From CAWCUZ01 sp963798795 (GTDB lineage: Bacteria; Acidobacteriota; Vicinamibacteria; Vicinamibacterales; SCN-69-37), in the NCBI GenBank assembly GCA_963798795.1, contig CAWCUZ010000002.1, positions 186,001-250,000 of the forward strand: a stretch of 64,000 nt of DNA. The letters run 5' to 3'. Within the stretch, counting starts at the first letter, position 1, and every line of letters starts with the position of its first letter. A model generated the notes under the pieces. It saw nothing but the letters and a program-made list of their open reading frames with translations. It had not been told where the DNA came from and did no database searches. Both the position numbers and the translations under genes were made by a program. Positions 1 to 7,707 of this stretch are shown one piece after another.

Positions 1-2
1 GC

Positions 3-1115
3 ACGTTCGGGTTCTCGGCGCCGGAGGTACTCGCCGGGGAAGCGCGGCACAGCGTGGCGGCCGACGTGTTCAGTTTGGCGCGCGTCGTCATGTTCGTCTG
101 GTCCGGCGGCCCCCTCCCGGATCTGTACGCGGCCGACTCCGACAGCCTGATCGACGAACTGGACTGTGGACCCGCGCTCAAGACGCTGCTGCGCCGGGCC
201 ACGGCCTCGTCGCCGGGCGCCCGGCCGGCCACGTTGCAGGCGCTGCTCGACGATCTGGACGAGGCTCTTCGCGAGGAGGCGGAGCCCGGACGGATCCGCG
301 ATGCGCTCCGGCTCGTGCGCCAGGACCGGTACCGGGCGTTCGAAACGCTGCGGCACGGGTTCTACGGCACGCTGGCGGTGATGGTGATCGCCCGGCCGCT
401 CGCCGTCGCCTTGCGGAGCTGGTGGCCGTCCTGGCAGCCGGTGTACCTGAGCGATCGCGTGTTCGTCGCGGTGTTTCACGGCATCGTCGGAAGCGCGGTC
501 TGGAGCCTGCTCATCACGGCCGCGTTCCTGGCCTACGCGGTCGTCTGGCACCGCGAGGATCGACAGGGCGCCTTGCGCGCGATGCTGCTGTGCGCGGTGG
601 CCGGAGGTCTGGGCGGGGTGCTGGTTTCGTGTGCCGGTGTGCTCGTCACCAACGCCGCGACGCTGGTCGAGTTCGGGTGGATTCTGCCCGTCACGCCCGA
701 CGACGCCGTGTCGCGCCTGTCGGCCGCGATGGTGCAGACCCGGATGTTCTGGAGCTTCCCCGTCACGGGCCTCTTCACGGGAGCGGGACTGGGGCTGTTC
801 CTCAACCAGCGCGTGAACGAGCTCGTCGCGCGCGGCGCGCCCGGTGTCCTGCCGGTGCCGATCAAGCGGCTGCGGCCCAACGACAACGCGCTCGGCTGGT
901 CGCTCGCGTTCGTCCTGCGCCAGCCGCGGACGTTCGTCTGGCTCCTGCTTCCGGTGGTGGCGCCCGTCTGGATCATGCTGGTGCTGCGGCCGGACCTGTG
1001 GAGCCAGCCGGCACGCCTGATGGCGAGCGTCGGCGAGGGCCTGGTGCATGCTGCGGGCGCGGTGGGGCTGGCCACCGGCTTTTTCCTTGGCGTCGCCAGA
1101 CCGCCCCGACCGTGA
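3..1115 (+). CDS. Membrane Ser/Thr protein kinase, C-terminal part (cut by window start)
   Basis: The reading frame is open from the first bases of the window, so the true start lies upstream. The opening residues include an APE motif (FGFSAPEVLAGE) followed by SVAADVFSLARVV, which matches subdomains VIII-IX of a eukaryotic-type Ser/Thr kinase. ATP-binding and catalytic loops are outside the window. After the kinase C-lobe come about six hydrophobic segments, so this is a polytopic membrane kinase, not the more usual single-pass form. Its stop overlaps the GTG start of the patatin-like gene (GTGA), which implies cotranslation. The kinase assignment is firm from the APE region; the substrate is unknown. 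Confidence 0.8.
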   Translation, partial: TFGFSAPEVLAGEARHSVAADVFSLARVVMFVWSGGPLPDLYAADSDSLIDELDCGPALKTLLRRATASSPGARPATLQALLDDLDEALREEAEPGRIRDALRLVRQDRYRAFETLRHGFYGTLAVMVIARPLAVALRSWWPSWQPVYLSDRVFVAVFHGIVGSAVWSLLITAAFLAYAVVWHREDRQGALRAMLLCAVAGGLGGVLVSCAGVLVTNAATLVEFGWILPVTPDDAVSRLSAAMVQTRMFWSFPVTGLFTGAGLGLFLNQRVNELVARGAPGVLPVPIKRLRPNDNALGWSLAFVLRQPRTFVWLLLPVVAPVWIMLVLRPDLWSQPARLMASVGEGLVHAAGAVGLATGFFLGVARPPRP

Positions 1116-2092
1116 CCGACCTTGGCCTCGTCGGCCGCAACCCGGAGCGGGTGTTCGACCTGCTGCGTGAACGGGAGGCGCACGGCCGCTCCGCCGGCGG
1201 TCCCGGGCGCAAGCTCGGCCTGGTCGTCGAAGGCGGCGGGATGCGCGCCGTGCTGTCCGCCGGCAGTCTGCTGGCGGTCGACCTGCTCGGCTTTCGTGCC
1301 TGTTTCGACGAAGTCTTCGCCGTGTCCGCGGGCGGAGTGAACGCCGCCTACTTCCTGTCGAGACAGGGCCTGATTGGCATCTCGGTGTACTTCGACTGCA
1401 TCAGCAATCGCCGCTTCTTCAATCCGCTCCGGCTCTGGAAGATCGTCGATGTGGACTTCGTGTACGACCACGTCGTGACGCGGCTCAAGCCGCTCGACGA
1501 AGCGGCGATCCGGCGGTCCGGCACGCCCCTGTGGCTCGGCGTCACCGACGCGGTGACCGGACGCGGCGCATTCGTCGACGCGGCGACGGCCGACGTGCCC
1601 ATCCGCAGGCTGCTCAAAGCCACGAGCGCGCTCCCCGTGCTCTACAACCGCACGGTCGCCATCAACGGCGCGCGGTACGTCGACGGCGGCACGTCCAATC
1701 CGCTCCCGATCTCCCACGCGATCGCCAGGGGCTGCACGGACCTGCTGGTGCTCTCCTCGAAGCCCGCCGGCTTCGTCACGCCGCGGCTGTCGCCGGGCGA
1801 GCGGCTCGCCCTGCGCGTGATGACCGGCCTGCGGTTCCCGCGGCTGGTGGACGCCTGCCTGGCCGCGCCGTCGCGCGAGAACCGTGAGCGTCGACTGGCG
1901 GCGGGCGCGGATCCGGACGGCACGGTGAACATCGCGACGATCTGTCCGCTCACGCTCGAGTCGGACGTCGAACGCACGACGATCGACCGCGGGCGACTGG
2001 TCGTCGGCGCGCGGACGATGGCTGAGCGCACGTTCCGCCTGTTCGGCGGCGACCAGCGCGAGGTGGCGGCCGCCTTCGCGCGATTCGGCTGA
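1112..2092 (+). CDS. Patatin-like phospholipase
   Basis: About 326 residues. The GTG start at 1112 overlaps the kinase stop by four bases. An oxyanion-hole glycine run (VEGGGMRA) is followed by the nucleophile elbow AVSAGG and, further on, VDGGTSNPLP, which supplies the Asp of the Ser-Asp dyad. The elbow reads A-x-S-x-G, so the first glycine of the usual GXSXG is alanine. Patatin-family enzymes hydrolyse acyl esters of phospholipids or neutral lipids. No signal peptide is seen, so it is probably cytoplasmic or peripheral. Coupling to the kinase suggests regulated lipid hydrolysis, which is inference. Confidence 0.85.
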   Translation: MTDLGLVGRNPERVFDLLREREAHGRSAGGPGRKLGLVVEGGGMRAVLSAGSLLAVDLLGFRACFDEVFAVSAGGVNAAYFLSRQGLIGISVYFDCISNRRFFNPLRLWKIVDVDFVYDHVVTRLKPLDEAAIRRSGTPLWLGVTDAVTGRGAFVDAATADVPIRRLLKATSALPVLYNRTVAINGARYVDGGTSNPLPISHAIARGCTDLLVLSSKPAGFVTPRLSPGERLALRVMTGLRFPRLVDACLAAPSRENRERRLAAGADPDGTVNIATICPLTLESDVERTTIDRGRLVVGARTMAERTFRLFGGDQREVAAAFARFG

Positions 2093-2170
2093 CGCGACGA
2101 GGCGCGGGCGCGCGCTGACGGCAGGCGGTCCGATATCATACGAGAGGGTTCGCCCGCCTCGACGGCCATC

Positions 2171-3637
2171 GTGAATCGACGCCGATTTCTTCGCGCGTGC
2201 CTCGCGGCCATGCCGGCCTGTGCCCTGCCCGGGACGTGGCCGCCCGCCGGCACGCCTCGCCAACTGCCGCCGCGGCCGCTCTCCGCCGCCGAGCGGCGCG
2301 CGCTGGGCTTTCCGGTGCCGTCCGAGCAATGGCACGGTGATTCGTCGGTAGCCGCGGCACGCCGGGCGCGGCCGCCCCGCCGGGCCCCCGATCAGGATCA
2401 CCTCCCGACGTGGCCCGCGCTGCGTGAACCGCCCGGGGCCGAGGCCGGTCTGGCCGAACTGGCGCGCCCGCTGCGCGACCGGTTCAGCGACCCGCGCCGC
2501 CACTTCGTCTTCGAGTACTACCCGTGGTACGAGACGAACCCCTGGTTCCACTGGAACGAGAATCAGCGCACGCCGCCCGTCGACGTGGCGGCGTTCGCGA
2601 TGCCGCGACTCGGGCCGTACGACTCCGGGGAGGCCGCGGTCATCGAGCAGCACGCCCGCTGGATTGCCGAAGCCGGCGTGGGCGCCGTCAACCTCAGCTG
2701 GTGGGGACCGGGCAGCGCCACCGATTCGCGGGTGCCCCTGATCATGGACGTCATGCGCGCCCACGACGTGCACGTGACGTTTCATCTCGAGCCCTACAGC
2801 GATGACCGGCCGAACCGCTACGCCGACGACGTCCTGTACCTGCTGCGCGAGTACGGCGAGAAGCGCCGCTGGGACGCGCTCCTCCTGCTCGAGCACGCCG
2901 ACGGCACGAGCGGACCGGTGTTCAAGTCGTTCCGCACGATCGTCTTCCCCACCACGACCGACTGTCACGGCACCGTCTATCCCGTTCCCGACTACGTGAC
3001 CGAGGACGTGTGGCGCCGGCAGACGGACCGGGTCCGTGACACGCTGCGATCCGAGTTCGATCGCGTGACGCTCTTTGCCGACTCGAGCGACGTCGGGCGC
3101 GTGATCGCCTGCGGCTTCGACGGCTTCGCCCTCTACGACCCGTTCGTCCGGCCGCCGGAGTGGACGGCGATCGCGGACTGGTTCGATCGAGAGGGGCTGC
3201 TCGTCTCGTTCAACACCAATATCGGGTTCGACAAGTACCCGGTCCGCGGACCGCAGGGGGACTGCGACCGGCCGCTCGCGTTCGAGCCGCCCGTCGGCCC
3301 GATCGACTGGTCGTCGACGCTGTCGCGCGAGTCGGCGCTCGCGGCCGAACGGTCGCGCGTCGTCGAATCGCTGCGCCAGACGCTGCTCGTGCAACTGGAC
3401 GCGCGGCGATCGAATGCCACCCGCGGGTTCTGCCTCGTGTACATCAACAGCTTCAACGAATGGCACGAAGGCACGGCGTTCGAACCGGCGAAGGATCTCG
3501 ACACGCTCACGGCGGCCGAGCGCGCCATCGGCTATCACAACCCGCCGGACGGTCTCTGGCGGCTCGAATGCCTGCAGGAACTGCTGGCGGCGGTCTGTGA
3601 GGGCCGCGAGACGTCCAGCCTCGCCCGCGCGTCATGA
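2171..3637 (+). CDS. Tat-exported GH99-like glycoside hydrolase
   Basis: 488 residues from a GTG start. The N-terminus MNRRRFLRA followed by a short hydrophobic stretch is a twin-arginine signal, so export in folded form is predicted. The body carries the landmarks of the GH99 (endo-alpha-mannosidase/mannanase-like) fold: FEYYPWYETNPW with a downstream HWNE, LSWWGPGS, HLEPYSDDRPNRY, and near the C-terminus SFNEWHEGTAFEP, which holds the acidic catalytic region of this clan. Substrate specificity cannot be read from sequence. It may act alone, since its neighbours are not carbohydrate genes. Confidence 0.8.
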   Translation: MNRRRFLRACLAAMPACALPGTWPPAGTPRQLPPRPLSAAERRALGFPVPSEQWHGDSSVAAARRARPPRRAPDQDHLPTWPALREPPGAEAGLAELARPLRDRFSDPRRHFVFEYYPWYETNPWFHWNENQRTPPVDVAAFAMPRLGPYDSGEAAVIEQHARWIAEAGVGAVNLSWWGPGSATDSRVPLIMDVMRAHDVHVTFHLEPYSDDRPNRYADDVLYLLREYGEKRRWDALLLLEHADGTSGPVFKSFRTIVFPTTTDCHGTVYPVPDYVTEDVWRRQTDRVRDTLRSEFDRVTLFADSSDVGRVIACGFDGFALYDPFVRPPEWTAIADWFDREGLLVSFNTNIGFDKYPVRGPQGDCDRPLAFEPPVGPIDWSSTLSRESALAAERSRVVESLRQTLLVQLDARRSNATRGFCLVYINSFNEWHEGTAFEPAKDLDTLTAAERAIGYHNPPDGLWRLECLQELLAAVCEGRETSSLARAS

Positions 3638-3867
3638 CGCAGATCCGCGCGCGCAGCGTTCACGGCGGCTACCGGTGCCGCCGGTCGGGCACCTGCTGCA
3701 CCACGGGATGGCCCATTCCCCATCGAAGTCGAGGTGCTTGGCGCGATCCTGTGGCTCATCGTGCAGGTGACCGTCCTCCTTCCCTCGGATGGAGGGCGTT
3801 CGGGCCGCGATCGGGTGGCTGGTGGATCCACGCGGCGTCCCCGGCCGTGGCATCCGCGCGACCATGA
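3634..3867 (+). pseudogene. Remnant of YkgJ-like zinc/iron-chelating CxxxGxCC protein
   Basis: An ATG at 3634 overlaps the stop of the glycosidase gene (ATGA). The first 30 codons read GYRCRRSGTCCTTGWPIP, typical of the start of the CxxCxxCC-type zinc/iron-chelating family. Around 3718 the frame breaks: shifting by one base gives the more natural PIEVEVLGAILWL, but no recognisable remainder of the family follows in either frame. The rest of the gene is therefore missing or degraded. Family assignment rests on this short motif only. Confidence 0.45.
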
Positions 3868-3949
3868 CAGCGGCGAACGTGACACAAATCGAGACTGAGC
3901 GTCACGCACCCGTGAAGCTGGCCTGATTCATGATCGCGGGGATGGCCCG

Positions 3950-3965
3950 CCTGCCCGCGGGCAGG
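3950..3965. terminator. Perfect 16-bp palindrome, possible terminator
   Basis: CCTGCCCGCGGGCAGG is a perfect palindrome in the roughly 180-base gap between the chelating-protein remnant and the convergent cytochrome c gene. It has no T-tract on either side, so the terminator role is inferred from position. Nothing else was recognised between 3868 and 4047. Confidence 0.3.
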
Positions 3966-4047
3966 TGAACCGGCTACCGATCGGGTGACATTGACCGGCG
4001 CAGGCGAGATCGTTGCCGGTGACAGCGCGCAGTTCGGCGCCGGACAT

Positions 4048-4560
4048 CTAACCCCCGGGCATCCCTCGCCAAGCAGCCTCCACCTCAGCAGGCAGTTTGT
4101 TGCTGTGCTTGATGAATGTGATGACCTTCCACATCTCGTCGTCCGACAGGACACCGCCCCACGCCGGCATGCCGGTCATGCGGACGCCGTGCTTGGTGAT
4201 CCAGAAGAGCCACGCATCTTCGTCGTGCGGGATCTTGTTGATCAGCTGCGGAACGGGCGGACTGAACTTGTCGCGCATCGGGCTGATCTTGGCCTTCGCG
4301 CCGCCGTGGCAAAGCGCGCAGTGCTCTTCGTATTCCTTCGCACCTTCAGTCAAGTTGGCCGCGGTTGGCTGCGCCGGATTGTCCCCAGCGGGCTTGTGCC
4401 TGTCGGCGTACACATCCAGGGCGCGGCTGGCCAGCGAATGCTCCAGGCCGCTGGGAGGATTATCGGCGCCCATCGGATACAAGCCAAGGTGGGACACGAG
4501 GAATACCCCGAGCGCGATCAGCACGAAAGCCCCGACGAATCCGATCAGAAAACGCCTCAC
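4048..4560 (-). CDS. Membrane-anchored c-type cytochrome
   Basis: 170 residues from a GTG start (MRRFLIGF). One hydrophobic segment (about residues 5-25) anchors the protein. A single haem site CALCH gives Cys81, Cys84 and His85, and Met131 in TGMPAWGG is the likely sixth iron ligand, as in small class I cytochromes. The acidic helix after the Met (LSDDEMWKVITFI) is typical of cytochrome c/CBB3-type domains. It probably carries electrons on the outer face of the inner membrane. A TATAAT box lies upstream at 4613-4617 on this strand. No oxidase genes are adjacent. Confidence 0.88.
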   Translation of the reverse strand: MRRFLIGFVGAFVLIALGVFLVSHLGLYPMGADNPPSGLEHSLASRALDVYADRHKPAGDNPAQPTAANLTEGAKEYEEHCALCHGGAKAKISPMRDKFSPPVPQLINKIPHDEDAWLFWITKHGVRMTGMPAWGGVLSDDEMWKVITFIKHSNKLPAEVEAAWRGMPGG

Positions 4561-4589
4561 CGTGTCACCCCACGTCGATGCAGCCGGGC

Positions 4590-4690
4590 GCCGAGTGCGT
4601 TCGTAGAATCGATTATAGCCTCCGCCGCGATCAGCGGGATCTTGCCGTTCAGGCCTTCAGCACCGCCGTTGGTGATCGGTCCTTGACGAA
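4590..4690 (-). mobile_element. Possible transposase C-terminal scrap in a 242-base gap
   Basis: The minus strand reads ITNGGAEGLNGKIPLIAAEA, which resembles the 'TNG..EGLN.KIK.IKR' segment near the end of ISL3-like transposases. Only about 20 residues match, there are no terminal repeats, and nothing else of an IS is present. The rest of 4561-4802 shows only the TATAAT box for the cytochrome gene. Treat as a weak suggestion of an old insertion. Confidence 0.25.
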
Positions 4691-4802
4691 CTGGAGGGTC
4701 GGACACCGGGCGCTCTCGGCCACAGGTCGTCTCGTGCTCGCTGGAGCCGATTTCGAGACGGCGCGGGGGACGTAATGAACCGGTAATCGCCGGCGTGCCA
4801 CC

Positions 4803-5240
4803 ATGAACGGGTCTCGGCCACCAGTGCAGATCCTGATCATCGATGGTTCGCAGCAATTCTGTAACGTCGCCGCCGCGGCGCTGACGCGATCCGGACTCGC
4901 GGCCACCGCCACATCTGACGCGCGCAGCGGTCTTTGGCAGGCGGCGGTGGGCCGTCACGACCTGATTGTCGTCGATGCCGGCCTCGTGGACGCCGACAGC
5001 CTGGCCATGTTGCGACTCCTCCGGAGGCGCCAGCCGCCAGCCCAAATCCTGCTGCTGGTGTCGGAGAACATGCCAGGCGAGAGGCGACAGGCGCTCCAGG
5101 CTGCCGCCACCGATTGGTTGGCGAAGCCGTGCGGCGCCGCGGATCTTCTCACGAAGGTTGCAGCGATTGCCCGGCGGCAAGTCGCTGGGACCCGGCCGAG
5201 CCATATCGCCCATCAGAAACGCGCCGACGCGGATGACTGA
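4803..5240 (+). CDS. Stand-alone response-regulator receiver protein
   Basis: 145 residues, essentially one CheY-like receiver domain. The phospho-acceptor is probably Asp58 (LIVVDAGLVD) and the conserved lysine is Lys108 (DWLAKPC). The N-terminal acidic pair is reduced: ILIIDGSQ has one Asp where DD or ED is usual, so Mg binding may be weak. There is no output domain, so it acts by protein contact or is part of a phosphorelay. It overlaps the next gene by eight bases, so the receiver and the phosphatase are probably made together. Confidence 0.72.
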   Translation: MNGSRPPVQILIIDGSQQFCNVAAAALTRSGLAATATSDARSGLWQAAVGRHDLIVVDAGLVDADSLAMLRLLRRRQPPAQILLLVSENMPGERRQALQAAATDWLAKPCGAADLLTKVAAIARRQVAGTRPSHIAHQKRADADD

Positions 5241-5943
5241 ACACGAGACGACACCGGCCTGGTCCCCCCGCGGCCGCCTTGCCGTACGACCGGCGGGCCT
5301 GGCCGTCGTGTTCCTGGTTTGCGCACTCGGGTCGTACGAGTGGCAACTCCGATCCGCCTATTCCGAGGAGAAGCTGGCGGTCCACGGGGTGACGAATTTC
5401 GGGAAGGTCAGCTCGCGCCTGTACCGAGGCGCGCAGCCATCAGATGACGGGTTCCGGTCGTTGAAGCGTCTCGGTGTCGATCTCGTGGTCAGCTTCACCA
5501 CCGGTGACGCGAGCGTTGCGGATGAAGCGCGACGCGTGCGGGCTCTCGGCATGAGACACCTGAGCTTGCCCTGGAGCGTGACGCGCCAGCCGACGACGGC
5601 TGAAGTGACGACGTTTCTGAGTCTGTTCGACGGTGAATCCGGACCGATTGTCTTCGCACACTGCCGCCAGGGCGCCGATAGGACGGGGGTCATGGTCGCG
5701 CTCTATCGAGTCGCGCACGATCACTGGTCTGCCGCGCGGGCGATCAGCGAGATGGAGGCATTCCGTCACTTCGCTCTGTTTCATCCGCATTTGGAGGCGT
5801 TCGTTGAGCGGTTTGCCAGGAGCCGATCGGGAGACTTCGGGCGCAAGGGACCGAACGAGCTGGTGGCTCGCCGTGGCTCTGGCTCCTTCCGACCCGGTGG
5901 CTTGAGCCCCAGTTCTCCCGAAGAGCGTCCGGGCCGGGTCTGA
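5233..5943 (+). CDS. Membrane-anchored dual-specificity/tyrosine phosphatase
   Basis: 236 residues. A hydrophobic stretch at residues 20-34 looks like a signal anchor, so the catalytic domain would lie outside the cytoplasm. The active-site loop HCRQGADRTG provides Cys144 and Arg150 of the CX5R signature. YRGAQPSDDGF is typical of the bacterial DSP/PTP-like group. No obvious general-acid Asp is seen in the LPWSV region where it is usually placed. The ATG at 5233 lies inside the preceding receiver gene. The substrate could be a phosphoprotein or phosphoinositide. Confidence 0.78.
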   Translation: MTEHETTPAWSPRGRLAVRPAGLAVVFLVCALGSYEWQLRSAYSEEKLAVHGVTNFGKVSSRLYRGAQPSDDGFRSLKRLGVDLVVSFTTGDASVADEARRVRALGMRHLSLPWSVTRQPTTAEVTTFLSLFDGESGPIVFAHCRQGADRTGVMVALYRVAHDHWSAARAISEMEAFRHFALFHPHLEAFVERFARSRSGDFGRKGPNELVARRGSGSFRPGGLSPSSPEERPGRV

Positions 5944-5954
5944 AGACCCGGCCC
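5931..5954. terminator. Bidirectional hairpin, CCGGGTCT/AGACCCGG family
   Basis: GGGCCGGGTCT and AGACCCGGCCC form a perfect 11-base stem with a 2-base loop. The phosphatase stop codon (5941-5943) sits inside the hairpin, and the convergent P5C dehydrogenase ends at 5986. The same core palindrome recurs at 15150-15169 and 53255-53274, always between convergent genes. Confidence 0.6.
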
Positions 5955-5985
5955 GCCATTGGCGGGTTGTCGCGAAATCGCGCGC

Positions 5986-7626
5986 CTACTCGGCGGCCAT
6001 GAACGGGTATCGATAGTCGTGCGGCGGCGACAGCGTTTCCTTGACCGTCCGCGCGCTGACCCAGCGGATCAGGTTCAGCTGCGACCCGGCCTTGTCGTTG
6101 GTGCCCGACGCCCGGGCCCCGCCGAAGGGCTGCTGGCCGACGACCGCGCCGGTCGGCTTGTCGTTGATGTAGTAGTTGCCCGCCGCATGGCGCAGGGCGG
6201 TGTGCGCCTCCCGGATCGGCTGCCGCTCGCGGGCGAACACCGCGCCGGTGAGCGCGTACGGCGACGTGCGATCGACGAGCGTCAGCGTCTCCTTCCACTT
6301 GGCGTCCTGGTAGACGTACGCGGTGACCACCGGCCCGAAGATCTCCTCGCACAGCAGCGTGTGCGCCGGATCGGTGGCCTGGATGAGCGTCGGCTCGATG
6401 AAATAGCCCTTCCGGTCGTCGCACGTGCCGCCCTGGACGATCTTGGCGCCTCGCTTCGCCTGCGCGAGGTACGCGGCAATCTTGTCGAACGCCTTCTTGT
6501 CGATGACGGCGCTCATGAAATTGCGGAAGTCGCGGACATCGCCCATCTTGATGTCCTTCATCATCGCCACGACGCGATCGCGGACGTCCTTCCAGAGCGA
6601 CTGCGGGATGTAGATGCGGCTCGCGGCCGAGCACTTCTGCCCCTGATACTCGAACGCGCCGCGCACGATGGCCACCGCGAGCGCCTCGACGTCGGCCGAC
6701 GGGTGCGCCACGATGAAGTCCTTGCCGCCCGTCTCGCCGACCAGACGCGGATAGGAACGGTACGTCGCGATGTTCTGCCCCACCGTCCGCCACATGCTCT
6801 GGAAGACCTCGGTGCTCCCCGTGAAGTGGATGCCGGCCAGGTCGCGCGAGGCCAGCAGCGCGTCGGTCATCGGACCGGCGTTGCCCGGCACGAAGTTGAT
6901 GACGCCGGGCGGCAGGCCCGCCGCCTCGAGCAGCCGGACGATGGAGTACGCGCTGAGCATGGCGCTCGACGCCGGCTTCCAGACGACCGTGTTGCCCATC
7001 AGCGCCGGCGCGGTGGGCAGGTTCCCGCCGATGGCGGTGAAGTTGAACGGCGTGACCGCGTAGACGAACCCCTCGAGCGCCCGGTACTCCATCTGGTTCC
7101 ACACGCCCGCCGAGCTGATCGGCTGATCGGCATAAAGCTCGCCGGCGTACTGAGCGTTGAAGCGCCAGAAATCGATGAGCTCGCACGCCGAGTCGATCTC
7201 GGCCTGGAACGCCGTCTTGGCCTGGCCGAGCATCGTGGCGGCGTTGAGCGTGGCCCGCCAGGTGGTCGCGAGCAGCTCGGCCGCTTTCAGGATGACGGCG
7301 GCCCGGTCCTCCCACGGCCATCCCGACCACTCGCGGCGCGCCCTGAGCGCCGCGTCGATGGCGAGCTTGACGTGCTTCGGTTCGGCCACGTGCCAGTCGG
7401 CCAGCACGTGGCTGTGCAGGAACGGCATCACCGCCTGGCGCGTCGTGCCGGTGCGGATCTCCTTGCCGCCGATCACCAGCGGAATTTCGATGCGCTCTTT
7501 GGCCATGGCGGCCAGCCGCGATTTCAGTTCGGCGCGCTCGGCAGAGCCGGGCGCGTACGCCCTCACGGGTTCGTTGACGGCAGCGGGCACGCGGCGGGTG
7601 GCATTGACGACGGAGAGATCAGGCAC
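5986..7626 (-). CDS. pruA: 1-pyrroline-5-carboxylate (glutamate semialdehyde) dehydrogenase
   Basis: 546 residues from a GTG start. This is an NAD(P)-dependent aldehyde dehydrogenase of the long P5CDH group that includes human ALDH4A1. Diagnostic stretches include AVTPFNFTAIGGNLP (Rossmann/substrate region), VWKPASSA, GIHFTGSTEVF, LVGETGGKDF with the catalytic Glu, and FEYQGQKCSAASR with the catalytic Cys. It converts glutamate gamma-semialdehyde to glutamate, the second step of proline catabolism. No proline dehydrogenase is adjacent, so the monofunctional enzyme would work with a distant partner. Confidence 0.93.
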   Translation of the reverse strand: MPDLSVVNATRRVPAAVNEPVRAYAPGSAERAELKSRLAAMAKERIEIPLVIGGKEIRTGTTRQAVMPFLHSHVLADWHVAEPKHVKLAIDAALRARREWSGWPWEDRAAVILKAAELLATTWRATLNAATMLGQAKTAFQAEIDSACELIDFWRFNAQYAGELYADQPISSAGVWNQMEYRALEGFVYAVTPFNFTAIGGNLPTAPALMGNTVVWKPASSAMLSAYSIVRLLEAAGLPPGVINFVPGNAGPMTDALLASRDLAGIHFTGSTEVFQSMWRTVGQNIATYRSYPRLVGETGGKDFIVAHPSADVEALAVAIVRGAFEYQGQKCSAASRIYIPQSLWKDVRDRVVAMMKDIKMGDVRDFRNFMSAVIDKKAFDKIAAYLAQAKRGAKIVQGGTCDDRKGYFIEPTLIQATDPAHTLLCEEIFGPVVTAYVYQDAKWKETLTLVDRTSPYALTGAVFARERQPIREAHTALRHAAGNYYINDKPTGAVVGQQPFGGARASGTNDKAGSQLNLIRWVSARTVKETLSPPHDYRYPFMAAE

Positions 7627-7707
7627 GACACGACCTTTCGAGAAACGAACAATCCGCCATTGTACCCGGAACTCACGCGACCGCCGGCGCTGAAGCCCCG
7701 GGCAGCA

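Noticed and set aside
533..3538. 1001-codon open frame on the minus strand
   Set aside because: It is an antisense shadow of three well-supported genes (kinase tail, patatin, GH99). Its composition is Arg/Pro/Gly-rich with no motifs.
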